Below, one piece after another: positions 36,241 through 48,425 of a stretch of DNA of 64,000 bases. The DNA comes from Inia geoffrensis (lineage: Eukaryota > Chordata > Mammalia > Artiodactyla > Iniidae): the NCBI GenBank assembly GCA_036417435.1, contig CM070911.1:9610001-9674000 (forward strand). Direction: 5' to 3'. Made by a program: the position numbers and the translations under genes. The notes under the pieces are model-generated. The model searched no databases, was not told where the DNA came from, and worked only from the letters and a program-made list of their open reading frames with translations. How positions within the stretch are numbered: position 1 is the first letter of the stretch; every line of letters begins with the position of its first letter.

Positions 36241-36469
36241 CTTAGGGATCACATTCTTGCAATTAGACAGTATCTATTATGGAATGTCTGAAAATAGTTG
36301 TTTTGTGTATTTTGTACAGTTTTCTAGCTAAGTGAGGTGGGTGGCAATTCCTGTAACAGTTAATCTTTCATGGGCAGAAGAGGAAATCTTCCTACCGGGT
36401 CTGTAAATGTTGGAGTGCTCTAGAGCTATGCACTTAGTCGCCTCCTCTTTTTACTTTCTTTTTACACTC
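36241..36469. other. Unassigned non-coding DNA
   Basis: No coding or repeat signal recognised. Confidence 0.45.
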
Positions 36470-37450
36470 TTTCTCCTAAATGATCTTATGCAGCTCACTT
36501 ACTTTAAGTACTATGTATATACTGATGGCTCAAGTGTACTCCAGAGCCCAGACTTTTCTCTCTTCCCCATTATATTCAACTCTCTACTTGACGTCTTATC
36601 TCTTAGCCCTCTAAGGGCTATTCTGACCATAACAAAGCTATTGATTCTTTGGCCTGCAGTCAATTGAACCACCATCCGCACAGATATTAAGGCCACAAAC
36701 CTAAGAGTCATCCTTGATTTCTTTCTTTCTTTAACCCCCACAGTCAATCAATCAATAAATACTGAAGCCTCTGTCTCCAAAATATGTATTTCTTTTTGCC
36801 ATTTTACCATTTTCATTGCTATAGACTTAGTTCAAGCCAACAAAATTAATCAGATAATGTCATTTCCTTCCTTAAAGCCTCTTTGTAAACTACAGTGAAT
36901 TAAAAGCTTTTTATCATGGTTTATAAAGTCCTCTCTGATCACCTAATTCCATTCCCGTTATCCACTCATTCACTAAGATCAAGCCACACTGGGTTACTTT
37001 CTGTCTCTTGAATACATAAGTTTGCTCCCATCTCAGGGGCTCCATGCTCACTGCTCATCTTCTTCAAAACTTCTGCTGGATTTTAGCATGACAACATTTA
37101 GGGGACAATTTATGTGTATGTATATGTATGTGTGTATGTATGTATTAAATATATATATATATACACATATATATGTGTGCATCTACATACACATGTAGAA
37201 ATTAAAAGAATCCATACCTGCCACTTTCTGTAGCAATACCACTTCTATCTTCACTATCTTTACTGCGTTTATCAATGCTTCCTTTTATGTTCATTTGTGT
37301 ATTTATCTTCTCTTTTCTCCAACCAGAACGAGAATCCCTCAAGTGTTGAGATTTGATTTATTTTATGAATCAATGAATTATCGGCACTTAGATGAGTTCC
37401 TGGTGCATAGTAGGAATTAAATTCATACCTATTGAATACATGAATACATA
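36470..37450 (+). repeat. Old LINE, L2-like, plus strand
   Basis: Phrases of an old LINE 3' region are present in order: agcccagacttttctctctt, ctaagagtcatccttgattt, ataaagtcctctctgatcac, ccacactgggttactttctg, and a closing ctggtgcatagtaggaatta tail typical of L2 3' ends. The microsatellite at 37101-37190 sits inside it. Family assignment (L2 or an old L1 3' end) is not certain. Confidence 0.55.
37101..37190. repeat. Compound GTAT/AT/AC microsatellite
   Basis: Runs of tatgtgtatg pass into (AT)n and then acatatatatgtgtg. Low complexity and partly self-complementary. Confidence 0.8.
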
Positions 37451-38384
37451 AATAATACATTTTATTATATAATATAATATTATGGATGCATAAAGCACCT
37501 TAATATAAAAAAATCTGTCTATGTTGGGAGCAAGAGTTGTGTCAGAACTTTTCTGTTGATGCACAAAATAATTTTTTAAAAAGCTGTTATTTTGACTTTT
37601 GATTAGGAATAAGCCAGGAAATGAAAAGGCCTTGTTTCACTCAGACTAGTACAGTAGAGAGAATATTATTCATGACATTATCATATTTAAAATGTAAAGA
37701 AACTTATTTAAATAGGCAGTATATTTTCTTCCCATTATTTCCTGCTCTGCAGCATAATGATAGAGAATAAAGATTCAGGAGTGTTTACAAAAGGATATTT
37801 TATTCATATCTGTTACACAGTATTCCCACATTGCAACAATTCGAGATGAGAGAAGTATTTTTATAACTTATTTTTACAACCTATGTAACTTATATTAACT
37901 TGTATACTTTCTCTCTACTTCCACATATTTAAGATTAAGTTTGTCATGCATTTTGTTTGTATTACACTGCTTCTTATTCTCACTTTCACATTTTCTTTAA
38001 TCAATGGAACTGTCCTTTGCTCAAATACAGGGAACATGACAAGGTTATGAGTGAAATGGGAAGTTTCTATGCTTGACTATTTTATGATTTTGATAAGTTT
38101 CTTGATATTTCTAATGGGAATGTGTATTAAGTGGCAACTTCAAATGAAATGAGTAAGCACTATACAAGTTAACCAAGTCACACGGACTCAGCCTTTTCAA
38201 GTAAAATCATTTGTCTAATAGCATGGAAAGAATATGAGGTAGCCTCAGCAGTTTAGAGGAACGTTTTTTTCCCACAAATGTACAACTTCAACTATTCTAC
38301 TATATAGGTTGAGATACAACCTATTATAGTAGAAAGAATAGAGACTTTGTAGTTAGGAGAGAAAACTGGGATATGAAATGGGAA
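37451..38384. other. Unassigned AT-rich non-coding DNA
   Basis: No gene recognised. Contains the small hairpin at 38297-38332. Confidence 0.5.
38297..38332. repeat. Short imperfect hairpin
   Basis: ctactatataggttg, a 5-bp loop, then caacctattatagtag: arms of 15-16 bp with one extra T on the right. Confidence 0.8.
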
Positions 38385-38575
38385 TCTGCTATCTTTAGAA
38401 TTTAATCAAGTTGTATAATTTCTTTGAGCTACAGTTTATGCACCTGTAAAATGTGACACTGTATCTAGTTCATCAGATGGCTATAAAGATAAAATGATCA
38501 GAGAGCCTGACATACAGCTAACTAATCAGTAAAGTTATCTATATTTATTATAACTATTAGTGTCCATCAAGACAT
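38385..38575 (+). repeat. MIR fragment
   Basis: The phrases ttctttgagctacagtttat, gcacctgtaaaatgtgacac and gagcctgacatacagctaac match the MIR 3' half. Confidence 0.6.
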
Positions 38576-38827
38576 TTTAAACACCTACCTTGTAATCCTG
38601 TTGTGTGAAAAACAGAGAAGCATACATTATTGGGTATGTAGTAAAACTTTGGTAAAATAAATCAATTTTTATGATACTAGTAAGGGTCAGAAGTATTTTA
38701 ATAAAGAGTATTGCAGGCTGGAAAATTTAATTTTTTCTGCTTAAAATTTTACCTGTCTCTGTTTTCTAATAATACATTTTCTTACACTGTTGCTTATAAA
38801 GGCAGGCAGCTCAGGGCATTCTAAAAT
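38576..38827. other. Unassigned AT-rich non-coding DNA
   Basis: No coding or repeat signal recognised. Confidence 0.45.
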
Positions 38828-39230
38828 ATTCATTCAACAAACATTTATTAAATATTAACCAAAAATTATGTATATATCCTTTCATCTTATTTTCTGTTTA
38901 TATAACCATTCATCTAATTATATCTTCTTTCTTTCAATACATATTTATTGATTTAGTAATTTATACTAGGAACTAAGAGAGGTTAGAAATACCAAAAGGA
39001 ACAAAAAGAAAATAGCTCTGCTTTATGATCTGTATATTCCACAATGAGATACTATTTTCATCTCTATCTAGTATTGAAAAGGGTAGAATGGCAAATGACT
39101 CAGAAAGGGCTTTCTGGGACAGTGGTATGTGAGGGATAATCTGTATAAAATGAAAAAGGTGATTGAGACATAGTCCCAGACTATGGTCTAGTGGGAAAGA
39201 CAGGCATGCAGGACGATTGATTATTCTCTC

Positions 39231-39258
39231 TGAGATAATTACTGTGAGATAATTACTG
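39231..39258. repeat. Perfect 14-bp tandem duplication
   Basis: tgagataattactg occurs twice in immediate succession, probably replication slippage. Confidence 0.9.
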
Positions 39259-39360
39259 TAAAGAATGTTATATGGAGAGTTTTGACTGAGATGCCAAGAT
39301 ATGATAAATATCAGATCTCAAATGAGCTGTCAGGTAGATTAAAATGCAGTTTTCAAAGGA

Positions 39361-39405
39361 TATATGTATGTGTGTGTATATATATATATGTATGTATATA
39401 TATAT
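39361..39405. repeat. TATG/AT microsatellite
   Basis: Alternating tatgtatgtgtgtg and atatat units. Confidence 0.8.
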
Positions 39406-39850
39406 GAGTTTTGAAAGTCCTTAAACCTCTTATTCATTTCAAGGATGGGGAAATTTTTTTAAATGTTATATGAGGGTAATTTTAGGAAGAGGAATTTCAT
39501 AGAATATTATGGAGATTCTAGCTAAAAACCTTGGAGAAATTATCACAAATGAGCTTTGAAGGATAAGTAATTTTTTCGTTTTGTAGGGAGGCAAGGGGAG
39601 GAAGGGCACTTCCAATTTAAGGTATGCAAGGCCAGTCACATATAAGAATTAATTATTTTGCAACAATGTTATCCAGTGTGAGGTACAGGGCATCAGAGAC
39701 TGAGGCCTGAATAGGTTAGGGTCAGATCCAAAGGAGAGTAGAAATCTAAGAAATTGTATCTGTAAGTTATGGGAAGCCATTAACAGTTAGTCCTGAGAGT
39801 AACAGGAAATTTCATGATATGTAGCTTACCCCTAGGGGATGGTGAATGAA

Positions 39851-41076
39851 CTTACATATCCAGAAAGCTCAAATATTCTCTGTAAATTGAACATGCTGCA
39901 ACTTTCTGAACTCAGTTCTTGTTTTTCAGTCATAATCACCGGATAATACTGGCTTTAGGAATTTGGAGCAGAAATTGCAGGCTTTTTCATGGAATTTGCA
40001 AAATGAATGCTGTAATCTACTTGTGCATTAGACTTCAATAGAGATGTTAGAACAGGGTTTGTGGTGGGCATTAATTCATTGCACCTTGCCTTTTGCTTAA
40101 AACACAGGGGTTTTCTTCATATTTCTCATTTAAGATATAATAACAATGAACTATACATCACCATGGCAGGCCTTGCACTGCTTAGTATTTGTTCAAAATC
40201 TCTAAGGAATTCCTAGGCAAAGTTTTGAAGATTCTCAGGTCCCTCCTTTGCTCCACTTTGCCTCCACAAATTCCCTCCAGCTCAGTAGCCACAAATGCTG
40301 AGCTCTGTGGCTCTGACCCAGGAGATGCCTGCCTTGTGTTTTGGCTCTCCTTCCTGGTGCCATGGTTTGGAACATGCATCCAGGCAGAAACCTAGGGTGC
40401 GTGTTGAACTTACACTGTGCATTCCTTCAAGAACAAGCAATGCATTTCCTACTGTGCCCTGTCCAGATTCAGAGTTGTTAACTGTGGGAGAGTTCATCTA
40501 ATACCTTCTGCACCACCACAGTCAGATTTTAAAAATTCTTTGGAACATAGTAATTATAGTTATCTTAAAATCTGGTTCGGAAAACCTAAACATCTGGAGT
40601 TGTCTACTGTTTCTGTTGGTTTTTAGTCATGTGTCCTTCTCATATAATGTCTTTTTTTTTTTTTTTTTTTTTTTAATGTGTCAGGCACTGAATTTGCAAA
40701 ACTTTTGTAGAAGTAACTTGAAGGCTAGGATAACATTCTCATGAGGAATTGCATATGCTGTTGCCAAGTGCCTGACATTAATATTCAAGGATCTTCTTAA
40801 TCCATTTCAGAGACAGGTAGTTTAAAATTGCACAGAGGTCTGTGCATGATTCCACTTCTGGTTCATTCTTCCTTTTATAAAGAAACCTTGGCTGTTTCAA
40901 TCTCATGGGAAGAAGGCTCTGTAGGTCTATTTCCTAAACTTTAGGGGGAGCTGAACCCTGATCCCTTAGCCCTTAACCTGGAGAGGCTTTAATAAGTCTT
41001 AGCCTCTAAACTCTTAGGTTCCCATGCTAGACTTGGCCTCAGAGGTAAAAGCAGATCCCCATACTTGATTCTACCC
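39851..41076. other. Unassigned non-coding DNA
   Basis: No gene recognised. Overlapping frames on both strands at 40182-40626 (65-71 codons) have no domain and open in both directions, which is typical of chance. Confidence 0.5.
40652..40674. repeat. Poly-T tract (23 T)
   Basis: An uninterrupted T run not followed by a recognisable SINE or L1 body. It may be the tail of a very short minus-strand insertion or simple slippage. Confidence 0.9.
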
Positions 41077-41444
41077 TGCTGTAAACTGAATATTTTTCTT
41101 CCCCCAAAATTCACTTATTGCAATCCTAACCTCCAATATGATGGTATTAGGAGGTGAGCCTTTGGGAGGTGATTAGGTCATGAGGGTCAAGCCTTAATGA
41201 ATGGGATTAGTGCCCTTATACAAGGGACTCCACTGAGCTCCCTCATTCCTTCTATCCTGTAAGGACACAGGGAATAAATAGATGTCTGTCTATGAAGCAA
41301 AAAGCAGGTTCTCACCAGAACTTGACTCTGCTGGCAACCTGATCTCATACTTCCAGTCTCCAGAGCCATAAGAAATGAATTTCTGTTATTATAAGCCTGG
41401 CAGTAGATGGTACTTTGTTACAGCTGCCTGAGCAGATTAAGACA
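41077..41444 (+). mobile_element. MLT1-type MaLR solo LTR
   Basis: TGctgtaaactgaatatttt, gatggtattaggaggtgagc, tttgggaggtgattaggtca, atgaatgggattagtgccct, gaaatgaatttctgttatta, ending ...agattaagaCA. It is flanked by taccc (41072-41076) and caccc (41445-41449), a plausible worn 5-bp TSD. Related to, but distinct from, the copy at 29940. The minus frame at 41187-41369 is LTR sequence. Confidence 0.87.
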
Positions 41445-41929
41445 CACCCTGGGACTGTCCTTGCAGAATTTTATCCCAGTAATTCTTAACAGTGTTATTA
41501 GCTCTTCAGCCCACAAGCAGATAGATTTTGAATTTTGTCCAACCTTTTTTTCTGATTGAGCAGTTTATTAGGATAGGTCCATATCATGTGCCCTGTCAAT
41601 TCTGTAAGCTGAGTTATCCTGAAGTATCTTATGTTAAATGCAAATACGAACATGAGGCCTCCTTTTTTAAATCTATTCAATTATTGTCTATTGCTTTTAT
41701 GATAGAGATAAAAATATTTAGTAGATCTATATAGCTTTTCATGCTCTATATTTGCATATCTCACCAGCTATATTTTATGCTACTCTCTGTCTCCCTTTGT
41801 GCTGTTTAACAACATGGGTCATCTTTCAAGGTTATGAAATAACCGTGTTGCTCACGGATAGGGCGAGTACACATGGTGTCCTCTATGTGTGGAATGTCAA
41901 GCTCTTTTTTTCTATGTAATTAATTACTA
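41445..41929. other. Unassigned AT-rich non-coding DNA
   Basis: Short overlapping frames on both strands at 41498-41734 have no recognisable content. Confidence 0.5.
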
Positions 41930-42185
41930 TTCATTCTTCAGATGTCAAATTAGACTCCTTCCTCAAAGAAGCCTGACCTTAACTCCCCAGATCTCCTTAT
42001 TATATCCTCTTAAATAGCCATGTGTTTTGCTTCAGAGCACTTCACAATTGTGGAATTTAGTTTATCATATCCATCTTTCCATGCTAGAAGCATGCTCTGA
42101 ACCCATATTTGTTTATTACTATCATGCCCAGGACTTAGCAGATGATCCATGCATATTTGCCACATGAATAAATGAACAAACGGTG
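41930..42185 (+). repeat. L2 LINE 3' end
   Basis: The phrases agatgtcaaattagactcct, aaagaagcctgaccttaact, gagcacttcacaattgtgga, atgcccaggacttagcagat and the tail tgaataaatgaac follow the L2 3' end. Confidence 0.65.
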
Positions 42186-42364
42186 AGGCACAGTCAATAA
42201 ATGCCCTAGCTCAACAGAACTTCAACAAGATCCAGTAGTAAAAAGTGATTCTGAAGGGTTATCTTGGTGATATTTTCCATATTTTAACATATTTATAGCA
42301 TTTTGTAGGTATACATTATCCATTTACATAGCAAGCATTTGAGCAAAGTATTTAAGAGGACATC
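42186..42364. other. Unassigned AT-rich non-coding DNA
   Basis: No signal recognised. Confidence 0.45.
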
Positions 42365-42600
42365 TTTTAGAGACTACTTACCTGGCTCAGAATCCCAGCT
42401 CAACATTTTAGGAGCTTTGTTATGCTAGACAAGTTAGCAAATCCCCCCCTTTCATCTCAAATTTCTCACCTGTAAATTTGGTATGATAATAGTATAGTTC
42501 TCACATGATTGTGAGCAAATCCAATATAAGTTCAGGCATGTGAAGTGCTTAGAACAGTGTCTGGCATACACTAACAACTGACATTTAAGATTATTCATGT
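42365..42600 (+). repeat. MIR SINE
   Basis: The phrases ggctcagaatcccagctcaa, atttctcacctgtaaatttg, tgtgaagtgcttagaacagt and gtctggcatacactaac give a clear, worn MIR. Confidence 0.8.
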
Positions 42601-42895
42601 TTTTCTTACAAAATTTGCTGATATAATCATATTTCCTAAATTTTCCAGGGTAAAATTACTTTTACAATAGAAAGTTTTTTCTTTGGGGATAGTATGGTAA
42701 ATATGTTTTTAAAGTCAGGACTATTAAAATGTTTAATATCCTTTAGGCCATTAATAATCTATTCTAAAAGTATGTCCTCAGAAATATACTTAGAGCAGAA
42801 CAGTGATTTTTGTATAATGTGGTTCATCTCCACATTATTTATAACATTTTTACAAGCTTTCTACTGTGGCATAGCAATACTATGAAAAACTTAGC
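42601..42895. other. Unassigned AT-rich non-coding DNA
   Basis: No signal recognised. Confidence 0.45.
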
Positions 42896-43380
42896 ATGCA
42901 TTTATTATCTCACAGCTTCTATGGTGCAGGAGTCTGCAGATGATTTAGCAAAAAGGCCTCTTGTAAAGCTGCAGCTGAGGTTTAGGCCAGGGCTGGGTTC
43001 TCCTCTGAGGCTCAACTGGGGAAGATCTGCCTCTAAGCTCACACCTTTGGGAGCATTCAGCTCCTTGCAGGCTGCCCGTCTGTGAGCCCTGATTTCCTGC
43101 TGGTTGTCAGCCAGAGGAACCTCAGTTCCTTGCCATGTGGCCCTCTCTGTAGGGAAACTCCTAGTATGGCAGCTTGCTGCTTCAGAGGCAGCCACAGAAT
43201 TTTCTAGCAAGACAAATATTACAATCTTCTGTAGCATAATCACATGCTACTTTCTATGCTGTATGCTATTAGTTAGAAGTGAGTCACACACAGGTCCTGG
43301 CCACACTAAGAGGAGGGAATATTGAAAGTTGTTGACACCAGGAGACGGTGTGTATGGAGACTGCCTTAGAGTTTGTGATA
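42896..43380 (+). repeat. Mammalian interspersed repeat, family not named
   Basis: A GC-richer block that follows a common mammalian repeat: tttattatctcacagcttct, ggctgggttctcctctgagg, ctcaactggggaagatctgc, agttccttgccatgtggccc, and taagaggagggaatattgaa. The reading frames here (91 codons + at 42810-43085, 112 - at 42905-43243) lie in the repeat. I recall the pattern but not a secure family name; it may be a DNA transposon or LTR fragment. Confidence 0.6.
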
Positions 43381-44054
43381 ACAACAACAAGCTAGCAATA
43401 ATTACCACACACTGATAATTACAAACACCCAGATATAAAGAAATTAATAAATGATGGCACAAGCACACAAACATTAAAAACTAAAATGAACTTTTGAATA
43501 CATAGGAAACACTCATGATTTTATGTTAAAAAAAAGATAAAAGTGCATGTATAGATTGACTCCTATGAGATAATTACATATTTCATGCTAAAAACACTTT
43601 GGATGTGAAAGTGTCAAAACATTATCAAGTTTTGCTTCATAGTGTTTTTATTTGCTTGCTTTGTAATATTTTTCTTATTTTCTAATTAATATATGATGTA
43701 TTCATTATCTGGACTATTTAAAAAAATATAAACTTTATAAATTAAAAAAAGCCCAAACTGACTTTTTCTAGAATTATTCTTTATTTCTTCTTCTACTGGA
43801 TGGCAGAGGATTGACAAAGATCCTGAAACCTAGGAATCAGCAAACTTTTCATTTCTTCTCATCCAATGTCAAGAAAAGCTGAGTATGTACAAGAAACTTA
43901 GTGACTCTTAACAGCTCTCTGCCTTTGCAGCAAAATCTCAGCAGGATTGACAGAACCTATCTGGAACAGACATCTGATTTCCATAGCAATTAAAATCACT
44001 GAACCCAAACACTTTTATGTGAAAAACCCCACCCAGGCCCGAGAAACGACTGAC
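43381..44054. other. Unassigned AT-rich non-coding DNA
   Basis: No coding or repeat signal recognised. Confidence 0.5.
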
Positions 44055-44304
44055 TTTTTTTTTTTTTTTTTTTTTTTTTTGCGGTACGCAGGCCTCTCAC
44101 TGTTGTGGCCTCTCACTGTTGTGGCCTCTCACTGTTGTGGCCTCTCCAGTTGCGGAGCACAGGCTCCGGATGTGCAGGCTCAGCGGCCATGGCTCACGGG
44201 CCCAGCCGCTCCGCAGCATGTGGGATCTTCCCAGACCGGGGCACGAACCCGTGTCCCCTGCATCCGCAGGCGGACTCCCAACCACTGTGCCATCAGGGAA
44301 GGCC
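44055..44304 (-). mobile_element. CHR-2-type tRNA-Glu SINE with internal triplication
   Basis: Complete in reverse, with a long T start (A tail). The TSD acgactgac is at 44046-44054 and 44305-44313. Within the element the 16-mer ggcctctcactgttgt is present three times in tandem (44091-44138), where other copies have one. This adds 32 bp. The several frames here are SINE sequence. Confidence 0.95.
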
Positions 44305-44313
44305 ACGACTGAC

Positions 44314-44887
44314 ATTTTATGAAGGTCTATACTGTAGATGCATCTGAATCATCTTTATTTAAATATTTCCCTGTTTAACACATATCTAAAAGCCATATAC
44401 AAATTCATTAGATAAGACGTTAGTTACCAGTTGTAATGGAAATAAAAGCAAACAACAGTTACATTTCTAAAATGAAGATGCTTGTGGGGATTGTAAGAGT
44501 TAGAAATTCCGCTTGTCTAAAAATTATTCTTAAAGTTAGTGAGAATGCTGAGCACCTGAAAATTTTGGAGCTGGTTTCACCATATCATGAAATATTGATA
44601 TACTTAATTCCCCAGCTGATTAGAATTATATATATATATTTGATCCTTAAATGGAGCAGCCCCCAATGATTCTTGCCTCCCATGTCATCAGCCTGCCTTT
44701 TGCCCGTAGAAAAACTTAAGTCAAATAACAAGTTAATCAGAGAAGTGAAAAATTGCAGAAACAAAGGAAAACAGTCAAAGGGGACCAGATAATAATAGTC
44801 ATTAAGCAACGTCAAGGACCTTTACTTCCACCTAAAGGGCTATACATAATATTCTGAGCCATATCCATTGAGCTGTCTTACAGATAC
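44314..44887. other. Unassigned AT-rich non-coding DNA
   Basis: No gene recognised. The minus frame 44585-44815 has no known domain. The region next to the LTR at 44888 gives no internal retroviral sequence. Confidence 0.5.
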
Positions 44888-45322
44888 TGAAACCCTTACC
44901 AGATGGAAGAAGTTAACTACATGATGACCAGACTGTAGCCATGAAATAAGCTGCCACAATTCTGAGAACTGGCCTCAAAGAAATGAGAACAAACCAACCC
45001 TGGAACTAAAGACTAATTGTTCTTTAAACAATTAAGATGACGCTGATCAGACCACCGCATGACTAATTTCAAGATGATGGTCAGAGCTGACTGTGCTGTT
45101 TCTGAATGTACCCCCTCCCTCCATCTATAAAAGCTCTTGCCCATTGATTGCGATTGAGGGTGGGGGAGGTTTGGGGGGGAGTCGACCTTTGGACAGGAGT
45201 CCGCCCTCCTCCCCTCCTCCCGTTACTGGCCTCTGAAATAAAGGAAACTTTCCTTTTCACCAACCGTTGCCTCTTTATTGGCTTTTGAGTAGTGGGCAGC
45301 AGGACGCCCACTTTCAGTAACA
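44888..45322 (+). mobile_element. Solo endogenous retrovirus LTR, class I (ERV1) type
   Basis: A 435-bp element opening TGaaaccc and closing ...cagtaaCA, flanked by the 4-bp direct repeat atac at 44884-44887 and 45323-45326. It carries LTR signals in the right order: TATA box tataaaa at 45126-45132, then AATAAA at 45237-45242, then a U5-like end. TSD length and layout fit a class I (gammaretrovirus-like) LTR. No gag, pol or env sequence adjoins it, so it is a solo LTR left by recombination. Family not named. Confidence 0.75.
45126..45132 (+). promoter_or_regulatory. TATA box of the solo LTR
   Basis: tataaaa in the phrase ccatctataaaagctcttgc, about 105 bp ahead of the AATAAA signal, as expected for the U3/R junction. 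Confidence 0.65.
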
Positions 45323-45326
45323 ATAC

Positions 45327-46552
45327 TTTAAGTTGCTTAGAAATAGTCAGTGAATCCAATTTACATATATAACATTATAAAATACAAATTTAAAATATTG
45401 AAATTTACTGGTTGGACATTTCCAATTTGTTTTTTAAAGTGTTTGAGTGTGTGTATATATATCCCTGGTAGTTTTCCTTCATAGTTTATAGTTTATTATG
45501 TTTATTTATTTAATCTTTTCCTTTTCCTCCAGACTGATGAAATCTCTATTGGTTTCTACTTCATGTTTATAAATGTTGGTTTGCTGAATGAACATAATGT
45601 GCATCTCATCCATCTTTTCTGGCAACCGGGAGAGAATCACCAAGCAGACATGTTGAGGCTTAATAAGATGCATTGTCCTTACAATGCAAAGGCTCAGTCT
45701 GAGAATCCACATCTTATTAGGCTGCACCATGCCTGCCATTCACCACAAAGTTCAATGCACTGAATTTAGGGCTGAAAACTGGTGTATGATGGTGATTTGG
45801 GGTGGGGGAAAGTTCTTGCTCGTAGAAATGTTGTTTGATTATAGTCAAATGTAAAGAACTGATAATATTCTCCTTAGAGACTCTCCTTACACAGGGTCAT
45901 GAGAAAATGTCAGGAAACAGCAGATAACAGGAATAACTTCTATCTGACTTCTCATGCAATACATTAAATTCTCTGCAACAAAAGTTATAAAAATTTATTT
46001 GATAAGGAACATGAAAATTACTGTTCGTATTTAGTAAGTGGCCTTTTCCTTGTGTCTGATCTGAAATAAATGATCTTAAATACTACTTGGGGAGAAAGCT
46101 GAGTTTCTTATTTTCTATTTTTACTTTGTCTTACCAATTTTGTTAAATGATCTCTTGATACATTTAATGGTAGCAATCCTATTATTTCAACTAAATTTCT
46201 AATTAAACTAAATTCACAACTTTCAAAATGTTCTACTTTGATTATAAGCAGGTAATATTTTCTGTTTTAATTGGTCTTAATGTTGTAAAGGATAATGTCA
46301 TAGATGGATATTTTTCTTAACTAAGGGATGGTGTTTTTAAAGCCTGTAAACACTGTTTGACTTACTGGATTCATGGTAAAGCAGCACAAATATCCTGAAC
46401 CTCACTGACAGGCTAAGAAACTACTATTATTATGTCTATTTTACATGTATGGCTTTAAAGAGTACTTAAAGGGAGTAGAAACCTTTGAAAATGTAATAAC
46501 TGGCTAATATTTGACAAGTACCTGTGTTTTCTCATGTACTTTGATAAGCTAT
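45327..46552. other. Unassigned non-coding DNA
   Basis: AT-rich with a somewhat more complex block at about 45530-45770, where frames open on both strands (66 codons +, 77 -). It has no repeat phrase I know and might be single-copy or conserved non-coding sequence. Confidence 0.45.
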
Positions 46553-46670
46553 TGTATATAAATATATAACTACATATATATTAAATATATAACCATAAAT
46601 ATATAAATATACAAATATAACTATATGTATAACTATGCATATATATATACATATATATGTACATACATAT
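46553..46670. repeat. AT-rich low-complexity region
   Basis: Irregular alternation of ataaatata and acatatata units across about 120 bp. Confidence 0.8.
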
Positions 46671-47929
46671 TACTTAATCACCAAAGCAACCCCTAAGGTG
46701 GTTGCTTTCTATCATCATTACACAGTGAATAAATGTAAACTCAGAGAAGCCAAATTGTGCAAATGGAAGAAACAGGAAACAAATCTATATGTGTATGACT
46801 TCAAGGTACCATACTAGAATTTTCAGATTTTATATTAGAGCTATAATAATGTCTTCATTTCTTAAATAAAAATTTGGTTGGAGTGTTAAGTGCACTAATG
46901 AAGTATCTTTTTATTAACCTGCCACACAGTGATGGTCATTTAACCTTGCCTTCCATCCATCTATATTCATTACAAAAAAACTGAAATATGCCACACTTCT
47001 ACAAGCCACTAATAGTAACTTTATATTGTGAAGGTTTGGACAGATTATTACTCAAAACCAATTATTATATTAGAATTTTATATTGAGGCATTATATACTA
47101 TTCACCTAGTGAAATATATTCATGGCAAAAGAAAAATCTCTCATATAAGCCTGATCATCTACTTGGAGCAAACAAACAAAACGCAACTACGTGTACGGAA
47201 AACCAAACTTTCAAAACTTGTCCTGGGTATGGTAATATTCAGATCTGGAATTTTTTCTTATAGTAAACAAATGAGGAAGTTATATTCACAAATGAATTTA
47301 TATAAAGACATACATTTAATAGCATAAAATGGAGTGAGCACTAAATATAGCTACTTGGTATCTTAGATTATCCCAATTTCAAATACTGTCTCCATTACCA
47401 CATTTATTTCATTCTGTATCGTGACAGTGATTGGAAGAATAAGGTCAGGGTGATGCTGAAGAGGTAGTGAAAGCCTTCCTGGTAGTTGCCTCTTGGACAG
47501 GAGTTAAATATGTAATCATACATTCGTGTTATTCCATGGGGGAGAGGTATGATTCATTTGTAGCACCAAGTAACAATGATTATCCTTGATTGCTACTTGT
47601 GTCATTAACTTTCTCTACAATGTAGAAACAGAACTGATTAAAGTACATCTGTTAGTACATTATGTATCTGGAGAATAAAGCATCTAAATATTTAAATGAG
47701 AGTAAAACATATAGTTTCTCACCTAATTCTTGTCACATTGTAGAAACTCAATGCATAATTAAACATTTAAATTATTGAATCAATTAATTAATAAATGATC
47801 ATCTCTTTAGACCACCATGGGTCAAAAGCATAAGTAAGTGGCTGCCTAGGGTCCCATTTTACAGTTTCATTATTAAATCTCCTATCAGGGAAAGTTCTAT
47901 TAGTCACTTAAAGAAAAATATATATAATT
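46671..47929. other. Unassigned AT-rich non-coding DNA
   Basis: The 99-codon plus frame at 47028-47327 shows no recognisable domain or context. Confidence 0.5.
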
Positions 47930-48110
47930 ATAAAGTACCTGAAAAATTGGATTCATGTCCTGACTGAACCACTAATTCACACTAGTAACTTCTCATTCCC
48001 TTTTTGTGTATTTTCCCATCTTCAAAGTGAGGTCCAATCTTTATCCTGATTATTCCTTAGTGTCATTCTAATACTGAAATGAGATAATAAATGTGATACT
48101 GTTTCGCAGA
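47930..48110 (+). repeat. MIR fragment
   Basis: The phrases cctgactgaaccactaattc, ttttcccatcttcaaagtga and actgaaatgagataataaat match the MIR core and 3' part, well worn. Confidence 0.55.
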
Positions 48111-48201
48111 CCATGAAGAAGTGTGTGTGTGTGTCAGGGAATTATGTAATTATATACATCATTGGGTTTTCTTATCACAAAGCAATTTAAAGTCTGTTCC
48201 A

Positions 48202-48412
48202 GGGCTTCCCTGGTGGCGCAGTGGTTGAGAGTCCGCCTGCCAATGCAGGGGACATGGATTCGTGCCCCGGTCCGGGAGGATCCCACATGCCGCGCAGCGG
48301 CTGGGCCCGTGAGCCATGGCCGCTGGGCCTATACGTCTGGAGCCTGTGCTCCGCAACGGGAGAGGCCACAGCAGTGAGAGGCCCGCGTACCACAAAAAAT
48401 CAATCAATAAAT
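48202..48412 (+). mobile_element. CHR-2-type tRNA-Glu SINE
   Basis: Complete copy. The TSD is aaagtctgttcca at 48189-48201 against aaagtcggttcca at 48413-48425 (one difference). The tail is made of aatcaatcaataaataa units instead of pure A. Confidence 0.94.
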
Positions 48413-48425
48413 AAAGTCGGTTCCA

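Larger units (their letters stand above)
38828..39850. repeat. Ancient repeat of unnamed family
   Basis: Starts with attcattcaacaaacattta, continues with ctatggtctagtgggaaaga, gctttgaaggataagtaatt and gggaagccattaacagttag. The same phrase set appears, less complete, near 54370-54740 and 58790-59400, so these are copies of one old element. I do not name the family with confidence. Confidence 0.5.

Noticed and set aside
40652..40674. Poly-T tract as an L1 or SINE tail
   Set aside because: No element body or TSD adjoins it, so I list it only as a homopolymer.
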